The notes: generated by a model not told the origin, from the sequence alone. Counted from the first letter of the stretch, positions 1-8,079 are shown. The stretch is DNA of 64,000 bases from Deltaproteobacteria bacterium (GCA_016177845.1 JACOUO010000011.1:192326-256325); one strand, 5' to 3'. A program made the numbers and translations.

Positions 1-2
1 TC

Positions 3-386
3 TTTGCCCCTGTCTTCAGGCCTCTGGCATATGCGAACGAGCACACAGCATGCAACATTGCCACGCAGGACTGCAAGCACGGGGACGCCTGCCCAATGAA
101 GCACCATAGAAAAGCCAAAGAGTTCAAGGAAGTTAAAAAGGCCGTCTGCCACACCGGGCATCAGGTGCAGGAAGAGAAACCTGACGCCTGTGATTCATAT
201 ATCAAATGCAAGGCCGAGGAAAGCTCATCCGCTATGTCAGTCTCTGCGGCTGACGAGACATATTTCAACGCTCTGCCAATAGCCTTCGAGTTCATTGAAG
301 CCCATCAAAACTTCGTATCTTTAAACACCCCCATCTACAAAGACGCGCTTGCGCCTCTACCAGAAAAACCCCCTGCGAACATCTGA
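3..386 (+). CDS. Exported Cys/His-rich protein, 5'-truncated by the window edge
   Basis: The open frame runs in from the left edge, so the start is missing. An internal ATG at 96 would cut off the Cys-rich part and is not the real start. The first residues read as the end of a signal peptide (...PLAYA, then NEHTACN), so the mature protein is probably periplasmic. The mature N-terminal half is rich in Cys and His (CNIATQDCKHGDACPMKHH, later AVCHTGH, DACDSYIKC), which suggests metal or heme binding or disulfides. The tail carries ALPIAFEF and ends PLPEKPPANI. The gene at 1068 has the same architecture (exported Cys/His domain, IPVAF, ELPPKTAA tail), so I infer paralogy. No named family is recognised. 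It opens the TonB-linked locus. Confidence 0.7.
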   Translation, partial: FAPVFRPLAYANEHTACNIATQDCKHGDACPMKHHRKAKEFKEVKKAVCHTGHQVQEEKPDACDSYIKCKAEESSSAMSVSAADETYFNALPIAFEFIEAHQNFVSLNTPIYKDALAPLPEKPPANI

Positions 387-506
387 ACGATTCACAGAAA
401 AAGTTTTTTGCCCTGACAGGGACGGGTCTGCCTTGCCTTAAGAAAGGCTATTTACGTCAATAAGGGTTAGTCTGCTCTGAACAAATGCAGGTTACAGGGG
501 TGCTCC

Positions 507-1043
507 ATGCTCGCTTTAAAACGGCTGTTTGTCTTCAGGTTTGTCCTGTTATTTCTGTTTTCAACTGCGGCTTTTGCCAAAGACACATCTTCAGAGATGG
601 GCTTTGCGCCAAGCAGGCACGCCACTTCTGCGCCTGAATTTACATTGACCGGAGTTGACGGGAAAGAAAAGAGCCTTTCCGAATTCAAGGGCAAGGTAGT
701 CCTGCTTAACTTCTGGGCAACATGGTGCGACCCGTGCAGGGAGGAAATGCCTGCAATGGAGAAGCTATGGGCAGAGTTTAAGGCCAAGGGGCTTGTCATT
801 TTGGCGGTAGCCAATGACAAGGGGAGCATGCACAAGGTAGAGGAATTCTGCAGGATGCACGATGTCACATTCCCTGTGCTCCTTGACCCCTCAGGCGATG
901 TCAAGTCCGCTTACAGCGTAACAATGATGCCTACGAGCTATATCATAGGAAAAGACGGCAGCATCGCAGGCAAAATTATTGGAGCCCGTAAATGGGACTC
1001 AGAGGCCTCAAAGAAGCTCTTTAATAGCTTTCTCTCAAAATGA
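507..1043 (+). CDS. TlpA/ResA-like periplasmic thiol-disulfide oxidoreductase
   Basis: A 178-residue protein with a signal peptide (about 1-24, ending AAFA) and a thioredoxin-like fold of the AhpC-TSA/Redoxin class. The active site is W-C-D-P-C (Cys74, Cys77) in FWATWCDPCREEMP, and the cis-proline follows in MMPTSY (Pro142). TlpA/ResA proteins reduce disulfides in periplasmic proteins, classically during cytochrome c or copper-site maturation. It lies between two exported Cys/His-rich proteins, which makes those its likely clients; that is inference. The start at 507 has an AGGGG-type ribosome site. Which thiol donor it uses cannot be told from this window. Confidence 0.88.
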   Translation: MLALKRLFVFRFVLLFLFSTAAFAKDTSSEMGFAPSRHATSAPEFTLTGVDGKEKSLSEFKGKVVLLNFWATWCDPCREEMPAMEKLWAEFKAKGLVILAVANDKGSMHKVEEFCRMHDVTFPVLLDPSGDVKSAYSVTMMPTSYIIGKDGSIAGKIIGARKWDSEASKKLFNSFLSK

Positions 1044-1067
1044 TTTTTTTTGAGGTGAGGATAACGG

Positions 1068-1451
1068 ATGTTCTCGAAAATTAAAAAAATCATAAGCTCT
1101 CTCATAATCGTATTTGGGTTAATGGCATTCAATTCAAATGTCATCTGCGGGAATTCGTTTATCCATGAGAATGGGCTTAAATCCTTTGATGAGTTAGCTG
1201 TTTGCAAAATCGGCGGTGAAAAGTGCCCGCACCACAGGCACGCAGTCAGCGAACGCGGCAAAGGAGATTACCTTAAGTGCAATTGCAGGCATGATATGGA
1301 TACTGCGGATACGGTGATTCCTGTCGCATTCAATAGAAGCGCAGTTGCATTGATACACACTTCATCTGAAAAAGTAGCGGAAAAGGATACTGAATCTATT
1401 TGCAAGGCTTTAAAAAGCCCTCCTGAGCTTCCTCCGAAGACAGCAGCTTGA
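1068..1451 (+). CDS. Exported Cys/His-rich protein, paralogue of the gene at 3-386
   Basis: A 127-residue protein with an N-terminal hydrophobic signal segment (about 1-27). The Cys/His cluster includes Cys46, Cys53, Cys71 and Cys73 (KIGGEKCPHHRHAV and KCNCRHDMD). The C-terminal half carries VIPVAFNRS and ends PPELPPKTAA, the same plan as the partial gene at the left edge. No known family is recognised. The HHRH and CNCRH clusters suggest a soft-metal or heme ligand set, but nothing in the sequence fixes the ligand. It lies 24 nt after the thioredoxin gene and 44 nt before the next gene, so co-transcription with the TonB locus is likely. Confidence 0.72.
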   Translation: MFSKIKKIISSLIIVFGLMAFNSNVICGNSFIHENGLKSFDELAVCKIGGEKCPHHRHAVSERGKGDYLKCNCRHDMDTADTVIPVAFNRSAVALIHTSSEKVAEKDTESICKALKSPPELPPKTAA

Positions 1452-1495
1452 TACATAAGCAGTCTATCTAAAAACCAAATACCGGAGGAACTCTT

Positions 1496-1783
1496 ATGTT
1501 CTACAAGCTCATAGTCGAATGCAACTACGGGTGCGGCAATTCTTTCGAGGTCACAAGGTTTGTCGAGGAGAGCAACTTAAGTGAAGTGCTTGATAAGGTA
1601 AGGTTCATCCCAAAGGTGAAAAAGAGGAATACGCTTACCAGCATAAAGCTCCTTAAAGAGATTACCAAAGACGAGTATCTTAAAGGAATAAAGAAGCTTA
1701 AAAGGTTTTGCAACGGCGCTCCTGTAAAGGCTGTGCAGTGGAATCTGAAAAACGTAAATCGTACAGGAGGGGCATCAAGGTGA
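1496..1783 (+). CDS. Small cytoplasmic protein translationally coupled to the TonB receptor
   Basis: A 95-residue protein with a strong ribosome site (GGAGG) before ATG 1496. There is no signal peptide or membrane segment, so it is probably cytoplasmic. Visible features are an early CNYGC pair (Cys9, Cys13), a Lys-rich middle and a third Cys near residue 72. No family is recognised. Its stop codon overlaps the receptor start as GTGA (1780-1783), the usual sign of translational coupling. A locus-specific chaperone, metal sensor or regulator is possible, but the sequence does not decide. It has no close look-alike in the window. Confidence 0.7.
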   Translation: MFYKLIVECNYGCGNSFEVTRFVEESNLSEVLDKVRFIPKVKKRNTLTSIKLLKEITKDEYLKGIKKLKRFCNGAPVKAVQWNLKNVNRTGGASR

Positions 1784-3840
1784 GTTTTTATAGAACAGTC
1801 GTGCTGGGCCTTGCGTTGGGGCTTTCAGCGGTAAATATATCAATTGCGGATGAGGTGACTTCCCTTGGGGAAGTCACCGTAACAGGCACAAGGGAAGAAG
1901 AGCCGATAGCCGAAACACCGGCTGCAATCGGGACTGTAAGCGGCAAGGATGTCGCAAGGCTAAAGCCAGCGCATCCGTCTGAAATCGCCAGAAGAGTGCC
2001 CGGAGTCCATGTGAATTCTACAAGCGGCGAAGGACATCTTACTGCCATACGCCAGCCTTTGACAACGGGCCCGGTCTATCTTTTTCTTGAGGATGGCATA
2101 CCTTCCCGTTCTACAGGCTTTTTCAACCACAATGCGCTTTATGAGCTAAATGTCCCGCAGTCAGACGGCATCGAGATATCAAAAGGCCCTGGTACTGCGC
2201 TTTACGGCTCTGACGCAATAGGCGGAGTTATCAATGTGCTCACGCGCCCCGCTCCTTTGACCCCTGAGCTTGAGGCAACTGTTGAAGGCGGCTCATACGG
2301 CTGGTACAGGGCTTTAATATCAGGAGGGAACACATGGAATGATAACGGGTTAAGGACTGACCTGAATATCACGCACACGGACGGCTGGAGGGATTCAACT
2401 GAGTATGACCGCCAGAGCGCAACAGTCAGGGTTGACAGTGTCCTGAAGAATAACGCGTCTTTAAAGACCGTACTTTCAAGTTCCAATATCGACCAGCAGA
2501 CAGCAGGCTCTTCACAGCTCGATATAAATGATTACCTGAATAATCCCAGGGCAAATTATACCCCGATATCATTCAGAAAGGTGCAGGCCCTTCGTTTCTC
2601 GACAGCGTATGAAAAAGAGACAAGGGATACGCTTATAAGCCTTACACCCTATGCCCGTTATGATTCGATGGAGATTTTGCCTAACTGGTCTCTCTCTTAT
2701 GATCCTCAACTCTATACCACCGAGAATAAATCGATAGGCCTCCTTGCAAAGTACCGCAAGGACTTCGAGCCTATGAGGGCGCGCTTTATTGCGGGCATTG
2801 ATATTGACTACAGCCCCGGAAGCCTTTATGAACAGGCGTTGACCACTACAAAGACAGGCAAGGTATTTACCGCCTACAGAATAGCAGGGGAAAATTACGA
2901 TTACGATGTCCGCTTCTTAGGGATTTCTCCTTATGTGCATACTGAAATATCACCTGTAGAGAAGCTGAGGCTTCAGGCAGGGCTCCGATACGACCATGTC
3001 GGGTACGATTATGAAAATAACTTAAGCGTGGTTACAGCAGGCGCGCACAGAAGGCCTGCAAGCTCTACAGTCGATTTCGACCACTTAAGCCCCAAGATCG
3101 GACTTACATATGAGTTTACCCCCACAGTTAACGGGTTTGCTTCATACCGCCATGCCTTCCGCGTGCCTTCGGAAAGCCAGCTCTTCAGGCAGGGGCAGGC
3201 GGAGGATACAATAGGGCTTAAGCCTGTCAAGGCTAACAGCTATGAGGCAGGAGTCAGGGGCGAGGCCTTTAAAGGGGTAAGCTACGAAGTCTCAGCCTAT
3301 TACATGAATGTGAAAGACGATGTGCTGACATTTAAGAATACCCTTACAGGCACGCAGGAGACAGTAAACGCAGGAGAGACGCTTCATAGGGGAGTTGAAG
3401 TCGCTCTCGGTGCAGGCATAACCGATACTGTACGGCTTGATGTGAGCTATTCAATAGCCAAGCATACATTTGAACAGTGGTCTCCAAAGACAGGCGTTGA
3501 TTTAAGCGGAAATGAGATGTCGAGCGCGCCAAGGGAGATTGCGAGCACTCGTGTCAGCTACAGCCCCGCAGCGCTTAACGGGGGAAAGCTGGAGCTTGAG
3601 TGGGAGCGCCTTGGCGGCTATTGGATGGACGATGATAACACTCACAGGTACAGCGGACATAATCTCTTGAACGCCTGGGTCAATTACTTTAAAGGTGATT
3701 GGGAGCTATTTGCGCGCGCCCTTAACATTACTGATGTGAAGTATTCATCACGCGCAAGCTTTACTCAGGCAAGGGGCGAGGAGTTTGCTCCGGGCAGTCC
3801 GCTGACCATTTACGCGGGGCTTTCCTATAAGTTCTTTTAA
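1780..3840 (+). CDS. TonB-dependent outer-membrane receptor
   Basis: I place the start at GTG 1780, preceded by AGGAGGGG at 1765-1772. This puts a proper signal peptide first (VSFYRTVVLGLALGLSAVN) and gives about 686 residues. The mature N-terminus carries a TonB-box-like EVTVTGTR, then the plug domain (IARRVPGVHVN, GTALYGSDAIGGVINVLT), then a long beta-barrel of alternating strands ending in KFF, the aromatic C-terminus of porins. Family members import siderophores, cobalamin, metals or glycans. The substrate is not readable from sequence. The neighbouring Cys/His-rich proteins, thioredoxin and propeller suggest a metal or metal complex. exbB, exbD and tonB downstream supply its energy. Confidence 0.93.
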   Translation: MSFYRTVVLGLALGLSAVNISIADEVTSLGEVTVTGTREEEPIAETPAAIGTVSGKDVARLKPAHPSEIARRVPGVHVNSTSGEGHLTAIRQPLTTGPVYLFLEDGIPSRSTGFFNHNALYELNVPQSDGIEISKGPGTALYGSDAIGGVINVLTRPAPLTPELEATVEGGSYGWYRALISGGNTWNDNGLRTDLNITHTDGWRDSTEYDRQSATVRVDSVLKNNASLKTVLSSSNIDQQTAGSSQLDINDYLNNPRANYTPISFRKVQALRFSTAYEKETRDTLISLTPYARYDSMEILPNWSLSYDPQLYTTENKSIGLLAKYRKDFEPMRARFIAGIDIDYSPGSLYEQALTTTKTGKVFTAYRIAGENYDYDVRFLGISPYVHTEISPVEKLRLQAGLRYDHVGYDYENNLSVVTAGAHRRPASSTVDFDHLSPKIGLTYEFTPTVNGFASYRHAFRVPSESQLFRQGQAEDTIGLKPVKANSYEAGVRGEAFKGVSYEVSAYYMNVKDDVLTFKNTLTGTQETVNAGETLHRGVEVALGAGITDTVRLDVSYSIAKHTFEQWSPKTGVDLSGNEMSSAPREIASTRVSYSPAALNGGKLELEWERLGGYWMDDDNTHRYSGHNLLNAWVNYFKGDWELFARALNITDVKYSSRASFTQARGEEFAPGSPLTIYAGLSYKFF

Positions 3841-3850
3841 AGGGGTTTAA

Positions 3851-5044
3851 ATGAGAAAGACCTTTTTAAGTTTTGCGATAATTTTTCTCCTTTTGCTTTC
3901 AGTGCAAATGGCAGGGGCCGTTACATTCGGCCCTGCCTCAGGCATTGAGCACAGGTCAAAATCTGTTTCTCCGCCTGCCGCTCTCATTGATGATAGCGGC
4001 AGGATATACCTATCGTGGATAGAAGAGGAGAAAGATGTAAATTCAATCTACATAGCTTCATCAGATGATGGGGGAAAAACCTTCTCAGCGGAAATAAAAA
4101 TCAATGGGGCAGATGACGAGCCTGCATCCATCCACCAATCGCCTTCCATTGCGCTTGGTAAGAAAGGTGAGATATACCTTCTCTGGGCCGGAAAGGTACA
4201 GGGTGGCGGCTTTAACGCTGACCTTAGGTTCAGCCGTTCGGTTGACGGTGGCAGGTCATTTACTCCCTCAGTAAAAGTAAATGACAACAAGAACGGTTCA
4301 GTAGGGTTTGAGTCAATTTCTGTTGCGCCTGACGGCACAATATTCATTGCGTGGCTTGACGGAAGGGACAGGGTTACGGGAGGCGGGTCAGGCACTTACT
4401 TTACAGCTTCGAGGGACGGGGGAAAGAGCTTTGAGAAGAATCTAAGGATTGATCCGAACTCATGCCCATGCTGCAGGACCGCAGTCAATGTCGCCCCTGA
4501 CGGTACTGTCTATGTCTCATGGCGTAAAATATATGACAACAATATTCGCGAGATTGTCCTTTCCGGTTCAACTGATAATGGCAGGAGTTTTACACGCCCT
4601 GTAATTGTGGGAGAGGATAAATGGGAAATTCCCGGTTGCCCGCACAGGGGGCCTTTTGTCGGTGTAAAAGATAACTCCAATGTATTTGTCTTCTGGTATG
4701 CGGAAGCAGAAGGCGACCCTAAGATATTCCTGGCTGAATCAAAGGACAGGGGTGAGACATTTACAAAAGAGGCAGTTGCCCATAAAAAGGGATTCCCTGA
4801 CAACCCTGTGCTTTTTGTAGATGGGGATAAGATTTTCCTCTCATGGCAGGAGACCACGCCTGTTCTCAGCAACATCATCTTTGAATCAAGGAATAACGGT
4901 GAGGTCAAGAGAGAGCAGTTGAATCAGGATACGAGAAAGGCGGCAAATCCTGTGATCAGCGTAAATAAGAAAGGCGAGGTCATCATAGCCTGGCTTAAGA
5001 TGGAAATTAAAACAGCAAGGGCAGTTGTGAGGGTCGGAAGATAA
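3851..5044 (+). CDS. Exported Asp-box (BNR/sialidase-like) beta-propeller with CPCC motif
   Basis: A 397-residue protein with a signal peptide (about 1-23, ending AGA). At least five Asp-box repeats are visible (SDDGGKTF, SVDGGRSF, SRDGGKSF, STDNGRSF, SKDRGETF), typical of six-bladed sialidase-like propellers. I do not see a convincing set of sialidase catalytic residues, so sialidase activity should not be assumed. It carries NSCPCCRTAV (Cys205, 207, 208) and PGCPHRGP (Cys263, His265), which could meet as a metal or heme site. It lies 10 nt after the receptor and 25 nt before exbB. A substrate-capturing or periplasmic partner of the receptor is the simplest reading; that is inference. Confidence 0.85.
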   Translation: MRKTFLSFAIIFLLLLSVQMAGAVTFGPASGIEHRSKSVSPPAALIDDSGRIYLSWIEEEKDVNSIYIASSDDGGKTFSAEIKINGADDEPASIHQSPSIALGKKGEIYLLWAGKVQGGGFNADLRFSRSVDGGRSFTPSVKVNDNKNGSVGFESISVAPDGTIFIAWLDGRDRVTGGGSGTYFTASRDGGKSFEKNLRIDPNSCPCCRTAVNVAPDGTVYVSWRKIYDNNIREIVLSGSTDNGRSFTRPVIVGEDKWEIPGCPHRGPFVGVKDNSNVFVFWYAEAEGDPKIFLAESKDRGETFTKEAVAHKKGFPDNPVLFVDGDKIFLSWQETTPVLSNIIFESRNNGEVKREQLNQDTRKAANPVISVNKKGEVIIAWLKMEIKTARAVVRVGR

Positions 5045-5069
5045 TTTTTTTTTAATCAAGGGGAGGAAT

Positions 5070-5708
5070 ATGTTAGAGCTGCTTATTAAAGGCGGGGTAT
5101 TGATGATCCCCATTGTCATAGCTTCCATTGTTTCGGTTACGCTTATCATAGAGAGGTTCATATACTGGAGGAAGCAGAAGAACTCGATTTCTCCAATTGA
5201 GATGATCAGGCTGGTGGAGGCAGGTAAGTTTGATGAATTCCTCAAAAAGGGAGACGCAAACAATGGGCCTGTAATGAGGGTGCTTAAGGCAGGAATTATA
5301 TACAGGGTCCACCAGGCAACACTTGCAATGGAGGCTGAAGCAATTAAAGAGATGAAGGAGATGAACAAGCATCTGCCGGCTCTTGATACCATCATTACGC
5401 TTGCCCCGCTCCTTGGGCTTCTCGGCACCATTATCGGAATGATACAGTCATTTGGGGTCATGTCATCAACAGGCCTTGGCCATCCCCTTGCAGTTACAGG
5501 CGGTATTTCAGAGGCGTTAATCGCTACAGCCGCAGGGTTGATAGTTGCGATAACGACCCTTATACCTTACAACTATTTTCTATCAAAGGCAGAGAAGACC
5601 ACTGAAGATATTGAGAGGTATGCTACAAGGCTTGAGATGGTCCTTATCAAGGCAGAACTGGAGGAGCAGGCGGATTCCGAAGGATTCATAACTCCTGCCC
5701 TGAACTGA
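5070..5708 (+). CDS. exbB: ExbB-type proton channel subunit (MotA/TolQ/ExbB)
   Basis: A 212-residue inner-membrane protein with the MotA/TolQ/ExbB layout: an N-terminal membrane helix (GGVLMIPIVIASIVSVTLII), a cytoplasmic stretch, then two helices. The second helix starts LITLAPLLGLLGTIIGMI, the family hallmark, and the third contains GGISEALIATAAGLIVAI. With ExbD it forms the proton-driven motor that powers TonB. It has a GGGGAGG ribosome site and lies 25 nt after the propeller gene and 6 nt before exbD. The length is normal for the family. TolQ is the alternative name, but the tonB neighbour and missing tolB/pal favour ExbB. Confidence 0.92.
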   Translation: MLELLIKGGVLMIPIVIASIVSVTLIIERFIYWRKQKNSISPIEMIRLVEAGKFDEFLKKGDANNGPVMRVLKAGIIYRVHQATLAMEAEAIKEMKEMNKHLPALDTIITLAPLLGLLGTIIGMIQSFGVMSSTGLGHPLAVTGGISEALIATAAGLIVAITTLIPYNYFLSKAEKTTEDIERYATRLEMVLIKAELEEQADSEGFITPALN

Positions 5709-5714
5709 GGCAAT

Positions 5715-6122
5715 ATGCGGATAAAAAGGACAAGGCCGAGAAAAAAGGCAAGGATAGAGATAATCCCCATGATAGATACCATGTTCTTTCTGCTGGTATT
5801 TTTTATGGTCGCTACCATGTCGATGACGGTAACGAGGGGGCTGCCTGTAAATCTTCCTAAATCAGACACAGGAAAAAAAGAAGAGTTAAAGGATAGCCGC
5901 TCGATAACGATATCAAAAGCAGGTCTGATATATCTTGATAAGAGCGAGATAAAAAAAGAAGAGCTTTTTAAGTCTCTCAACAGGGATTTTTCTTTAAACC
6001 CTGAGATGCTTGTGATTATAAACGCTGATGAAGAGGTCAGCCACGGTAAGGTCGTAGAGGTCATGGATACTGTTAAGTTATCAGGCATCACTCGGCTTGC
6101 CATAGCAACGAAACCAAGGTAG
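5715..6122 (+). CDS. exbD: ExbD-type transport energiser (ExbD/TolR)
   Basis: A 135-residue protein with a short basic cytoplasmic N-terminus, one membrane helix and a periplasmic domain. The helix segment IEIIPMIDTMFFLLVFFM holds the conserved proton-pathway Asp of ExbD/TolR (PMID). The periplasmic part (about 45-135) carries the usual pattern including VIINADEEVSHGKVVEVMD. It follows exbB by 6 nt and precedes tonB by 5 nt, so the three form a tight cassette. Function by family: couples proton flow to TonB conformational work at the receptor at 1780. Confidence 0.92.
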   Translation: MRIKRTRPRKKARIEIIPMIDTMFFLLVFFMVATMSMTVTRGLPVNLPKSDTGKKEELKDSRSITISKAGLIYLDKSEIKKEELFKSLNRDFSLNPEMLVIINADEEVSHGKVVEVMDTVKLSGITRLAIATKPR

Positions 6123-6127
6123 AAGCC

Positions 6128-6823
6128 ATGTTCAACTTAAAAACACCATTTGCCGTATCTGTCGGTTTCCATATCCTGGCCCTTGGCGCGGCAGGCATAA
6201 TGCTATCAGCCAGCGGAGCGCATTTTACCGAGGTTACGCCTATTGAAATTATTGAAGCCTCAAGCGCGGATAAAGGGGTTGTTAAGGAAAGCGCTAAAGC
6301 TGAGCCTGTGCGCTCGGAAAAGGCTTTAAACCCTGTTGCAAAAACCGATGTCAAAGAAGAAGCCCGCCCAAAGGAAATTATAATACCTCAGGAAGTGAGG
6401 CCTGTGGTTGCCCAGGCCCCTTCCGCAATTGAAAGTAAACCTGCCCCACCATCTTTTGTCCCGCTTGAAAAAACAGGGCAGGGGAGGAAGGCTGAAGAAA
6501 ATGTTATTGCGGCACTCAGCCCAAACAGGGCAGGTGAAGAGGCCGCATATAATGCCGCAGTGCGGCAGAAGATAGAAAGGGCGAAGTTCTATCCTCAGTG
6601 GGCAAGGAAAAGAGGGTATGAGGGCATTGTAGGCGTAAAATTCAACATACTTCCTGACGGGAGCGTAAGCGAGGTGAAAGTGGTGAGGCCATGCCACTGC
6701 GAAGCGCTGAATAAGGCTGCCTGCGAAGCAATTGAAAATGCCGCTCCGTTCCCGCGCCCCAAATCACTGGAAAACAATAAACAGCTTGCAATGGACATCG
6801 ATATAGGTTTCAGGCTCAAGTAA
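6128..6823 (+). CDS. tonB: TonB energy-transducing protein
   Basis: A 231-residue protein with an N-terminal membrane helix (FAVSVGFHILALGAAGIML), a Pro/Lys/Glu-rich spanning region (about 40-150), and a TonB C-terminal domain (about 150-231) with YPQWARKRGYEGIVGVKF and LPDGSVSEVKVV. The C-terminal domain holds three cysteines in CHCEALNKAACEA, which is unusual for TonB and may form a disulfide. It contacts the receptor TonB box and transmits force from ExbBD. It is the last gene of the uptake locus; I see no strong terminator after it, only a new promoter before the gene at 6893. Confidence 0.9.
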   Translation: MFNLKTPFAVSVGFHILALGAAGIMLSASGAHFTEVTPIEIIEASSADKGVVKESAKAEPVRSEKALNPVAKTDVKEEARPKEIIIPQEVRPVVAQAPSAIESKPAPPSFVPLEKTGQGRKAEENVIAALSPNRAGEEAAYNAAVRQKIERAKFYPQWARKRGYEGIVGVKFNILPDGSVSEVKVVRPCHCEALNKAACEAIENAAPFPRPKSLENNKQLAMDIDIGFRLK

Positions 6824-6851
6824 TCCACTTTTCTCATCCTTTCAAAAACTC

Positions 6852-6860
6852 TGCTATAAT
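6852..6860 (+). promoter_or_regulatory. Extended -10 promoter for the RAM-domain gene
   Basis: TGCTATAAT is a perfect -10 with the TG extension, 32 nt before ATG 6893. The expected -35 place shows no good match, which fits an extended -10 promoter. The same nonamer precedes the DUF362 gene at 7160. Confidence 0.6.
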
Positions 6861-6892
6861 TAGATATTCCTGTTTTTAAAGGAGGTTATCTG

Positions 6893-7126
6893 ATGGCGGT
6901 TGAAGCTTATGTCTTCATCGAATGCGAGCACGCTAAATCCAAGGAAGTTCTTGATAAGCTCGTTAAAATTGGAGGAGTAAAGGACGCGAGGATTGTCACA
7001 GGCCCTTACGACCTCATAGCTCTTGTGGCAGCGTCAAACTTTAAGGTGCTTGGAGATGTGGTCATCAGCAAGATACAATCCATAAATTATGTTAAACGCA
7101 CTCTCACAAATGTGATAATCGAATGA
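6893..7126 (+). CDS. Stand-alone Lrp/AsnC ligand-binding (RAM) domain protein
   Basis: A 77-residue protein that is essentially one ferredoxin-like RAM domain (Lrp/AsnC effector domain): EAYVFIECEHAKSKEVLDKL, GGVKDARIVTGPYDLIALV, then a C-terminal strand ending NVIIE. It lacks the helix-turn-helix half of Lrp regulators, so it cannot bind DNA by itself in the usual way. Such small RAM proteins bind amino acids or other small ligands and may associate with larger regulators. GGAGG precedes ATG 6893. It has its own promoter and no operon partner, so its target is unknown. Confidence 0.85.
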   Translation: MAVEAYVFIECEHAKSKEVLDKLVKIGGVKDARIVTGPYDLIALVAASNFKVLGDVVISKIQSINYVKRTLTNVIIE

Positions 7127-7159
7127 GTTCTTCCTAAATCTGAAACCTCCCTTCCCGTC

Positions 7160-7168
7160 TGCTATAAT
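7160..7168 (+). promoter_or_regulatory. Extended -10 promoter for the DUF362 gene
   Basis: TGCTATAAT, identical to the element at 6852, lies 41 nt before ATG 7210 and is followed by a second TATAAT overlapping it by one base (7168-7173). No -35 box stands out. Confidence 0.55.
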
Positions 7169-7209
7169 TATAATCATGCCCGAAAGCCTGCCTATTAAAT
7201 GGAGGGTCA

Positions 7210-8079
7210 ATGAAGAGCAGGGTGTCCATATCTCATAATAACGATATTGCCGCTGCGATAAATGGCGCCCTTGACCATCTCGAAGGCCTCTCTGAGCTTT
7301 TTGTGGGTAGGCATGTGGCTATCAAGCCCAATGATACATGGGCTTCACCCCATGACCTGACTGCATGCACGCAGGCTGACTCCCTCAGGGCTGTTATCAG
7401 GTTTGTAAAAAATTATTATCCTAAAAAGATAACTGTTACCGGCGGCTCAGGCGCGGGGGAGACTGATAAGATTTTCAGCTATCTTGGCCTTGACAAGGTG
7501 ATAGAAGATGAAGAGGTCGAGTTTATAGACCATAACAGGCCCCCTTTTGAAGCAGTCCCCCTTGAGTACGGGCCTCAGGGTACAGTGATGGTAAATGAGA
7601 ATGTCCTTAAGTACGATACCCTCATCTCACTCGCCCAGCTTAAAGTGCATGAGGTCGCTACAGTCACCCTCACCATGAAAAATATCGCAATGTCCTATCC
7701 GGCGGCTGATTACTACGGGCACCCGAGGAACAGGAGGCTTCATCCTCATAATTTCTTCTCTGACATGCAGGGCTTAATTGCCGGTATGTGCAAGAGGTTC
7801 AGGATAGACCTTGGGATAATAACAGGGCACCCGGTAATGATTGAAAGAGGGCCTGTAGGAGGTAAGACTTTCGAGGCAGGCCTTGTAATAGCAAGCAAAG
7901 ACTGTGTGGCGGCTGATTATATCGGCGCAAAGCTCCTTGGTTTTGAAAGGGTAGGTCATATAATCGAAGCTGAAAAACTGGGCTTGGGCAAAGCTCACCT
8001 CAGCAATATAGAGACTATCGGAGTACAGCTTGATGAGGCTGAGAGAATCTTTAAGGAAAAAAGTAAAAATGCGCAGTAG
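7210..8079 (+). CDS. DUF362 family protein
   Basis: A 289-residue protein of the DUF362 family, recognised from VAIKPNDTWASPHDLTACTQ near the N-terminus, VTGGSGAGETDKIFSYLGL, and the central LAQLKVHEVATVTLTMKN followed by HPHNFF. The family is widespread in anaerobes, often fused to a ferredoxin domain, and its reaction is not established. This copy has no ferredoxin Cys clusters. The start is fixed by GGAGGG seven bases before the ATG. It ends directly against the convergent HDOD gene (8080). It could be involved in metal or redox-cofactor metabolism, but the sequence does not show it. Confidence 0.82.
   Translation: MKSRVSISHNNDIAAAINGALDHLEGLSELFVGRHVAIKPNDTWASPHDLTACTQADSLRAVIRFVKNYYPKKITVTGGSGAGETDKIFSYLGLDKVIEDEEVEFIDHNRPPFEAVPLEYGPQGTVMVNENVLKYDTLISLAQLKVHEVATVTLTMKNIAMSYPAADYYGHPRNRRLHPHNFFSDMQGLIAGMCKRFRIDLGIITGHPVMIERGPVGGKTFEAGLVIASKDCVAADYIGAKLLGFERVGHIIEAEKLGLGKAHLSNIETIGVQLDEAERIFKEKSKNAQ

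Noticed and set aside
387-506. A cobalamin riboswitch before the TonB locus
   Set aside because: TonB receptors are often B12-regulated, but no B12-box-like sequence or long structured leader was found here or before the receptor.
3851-5044. Calling the Asp-box protein a sialidase
   Set aside because: Asp boxes only define the propeller; the arginine triad and catalytic Tyr/Glu set could not be identified.
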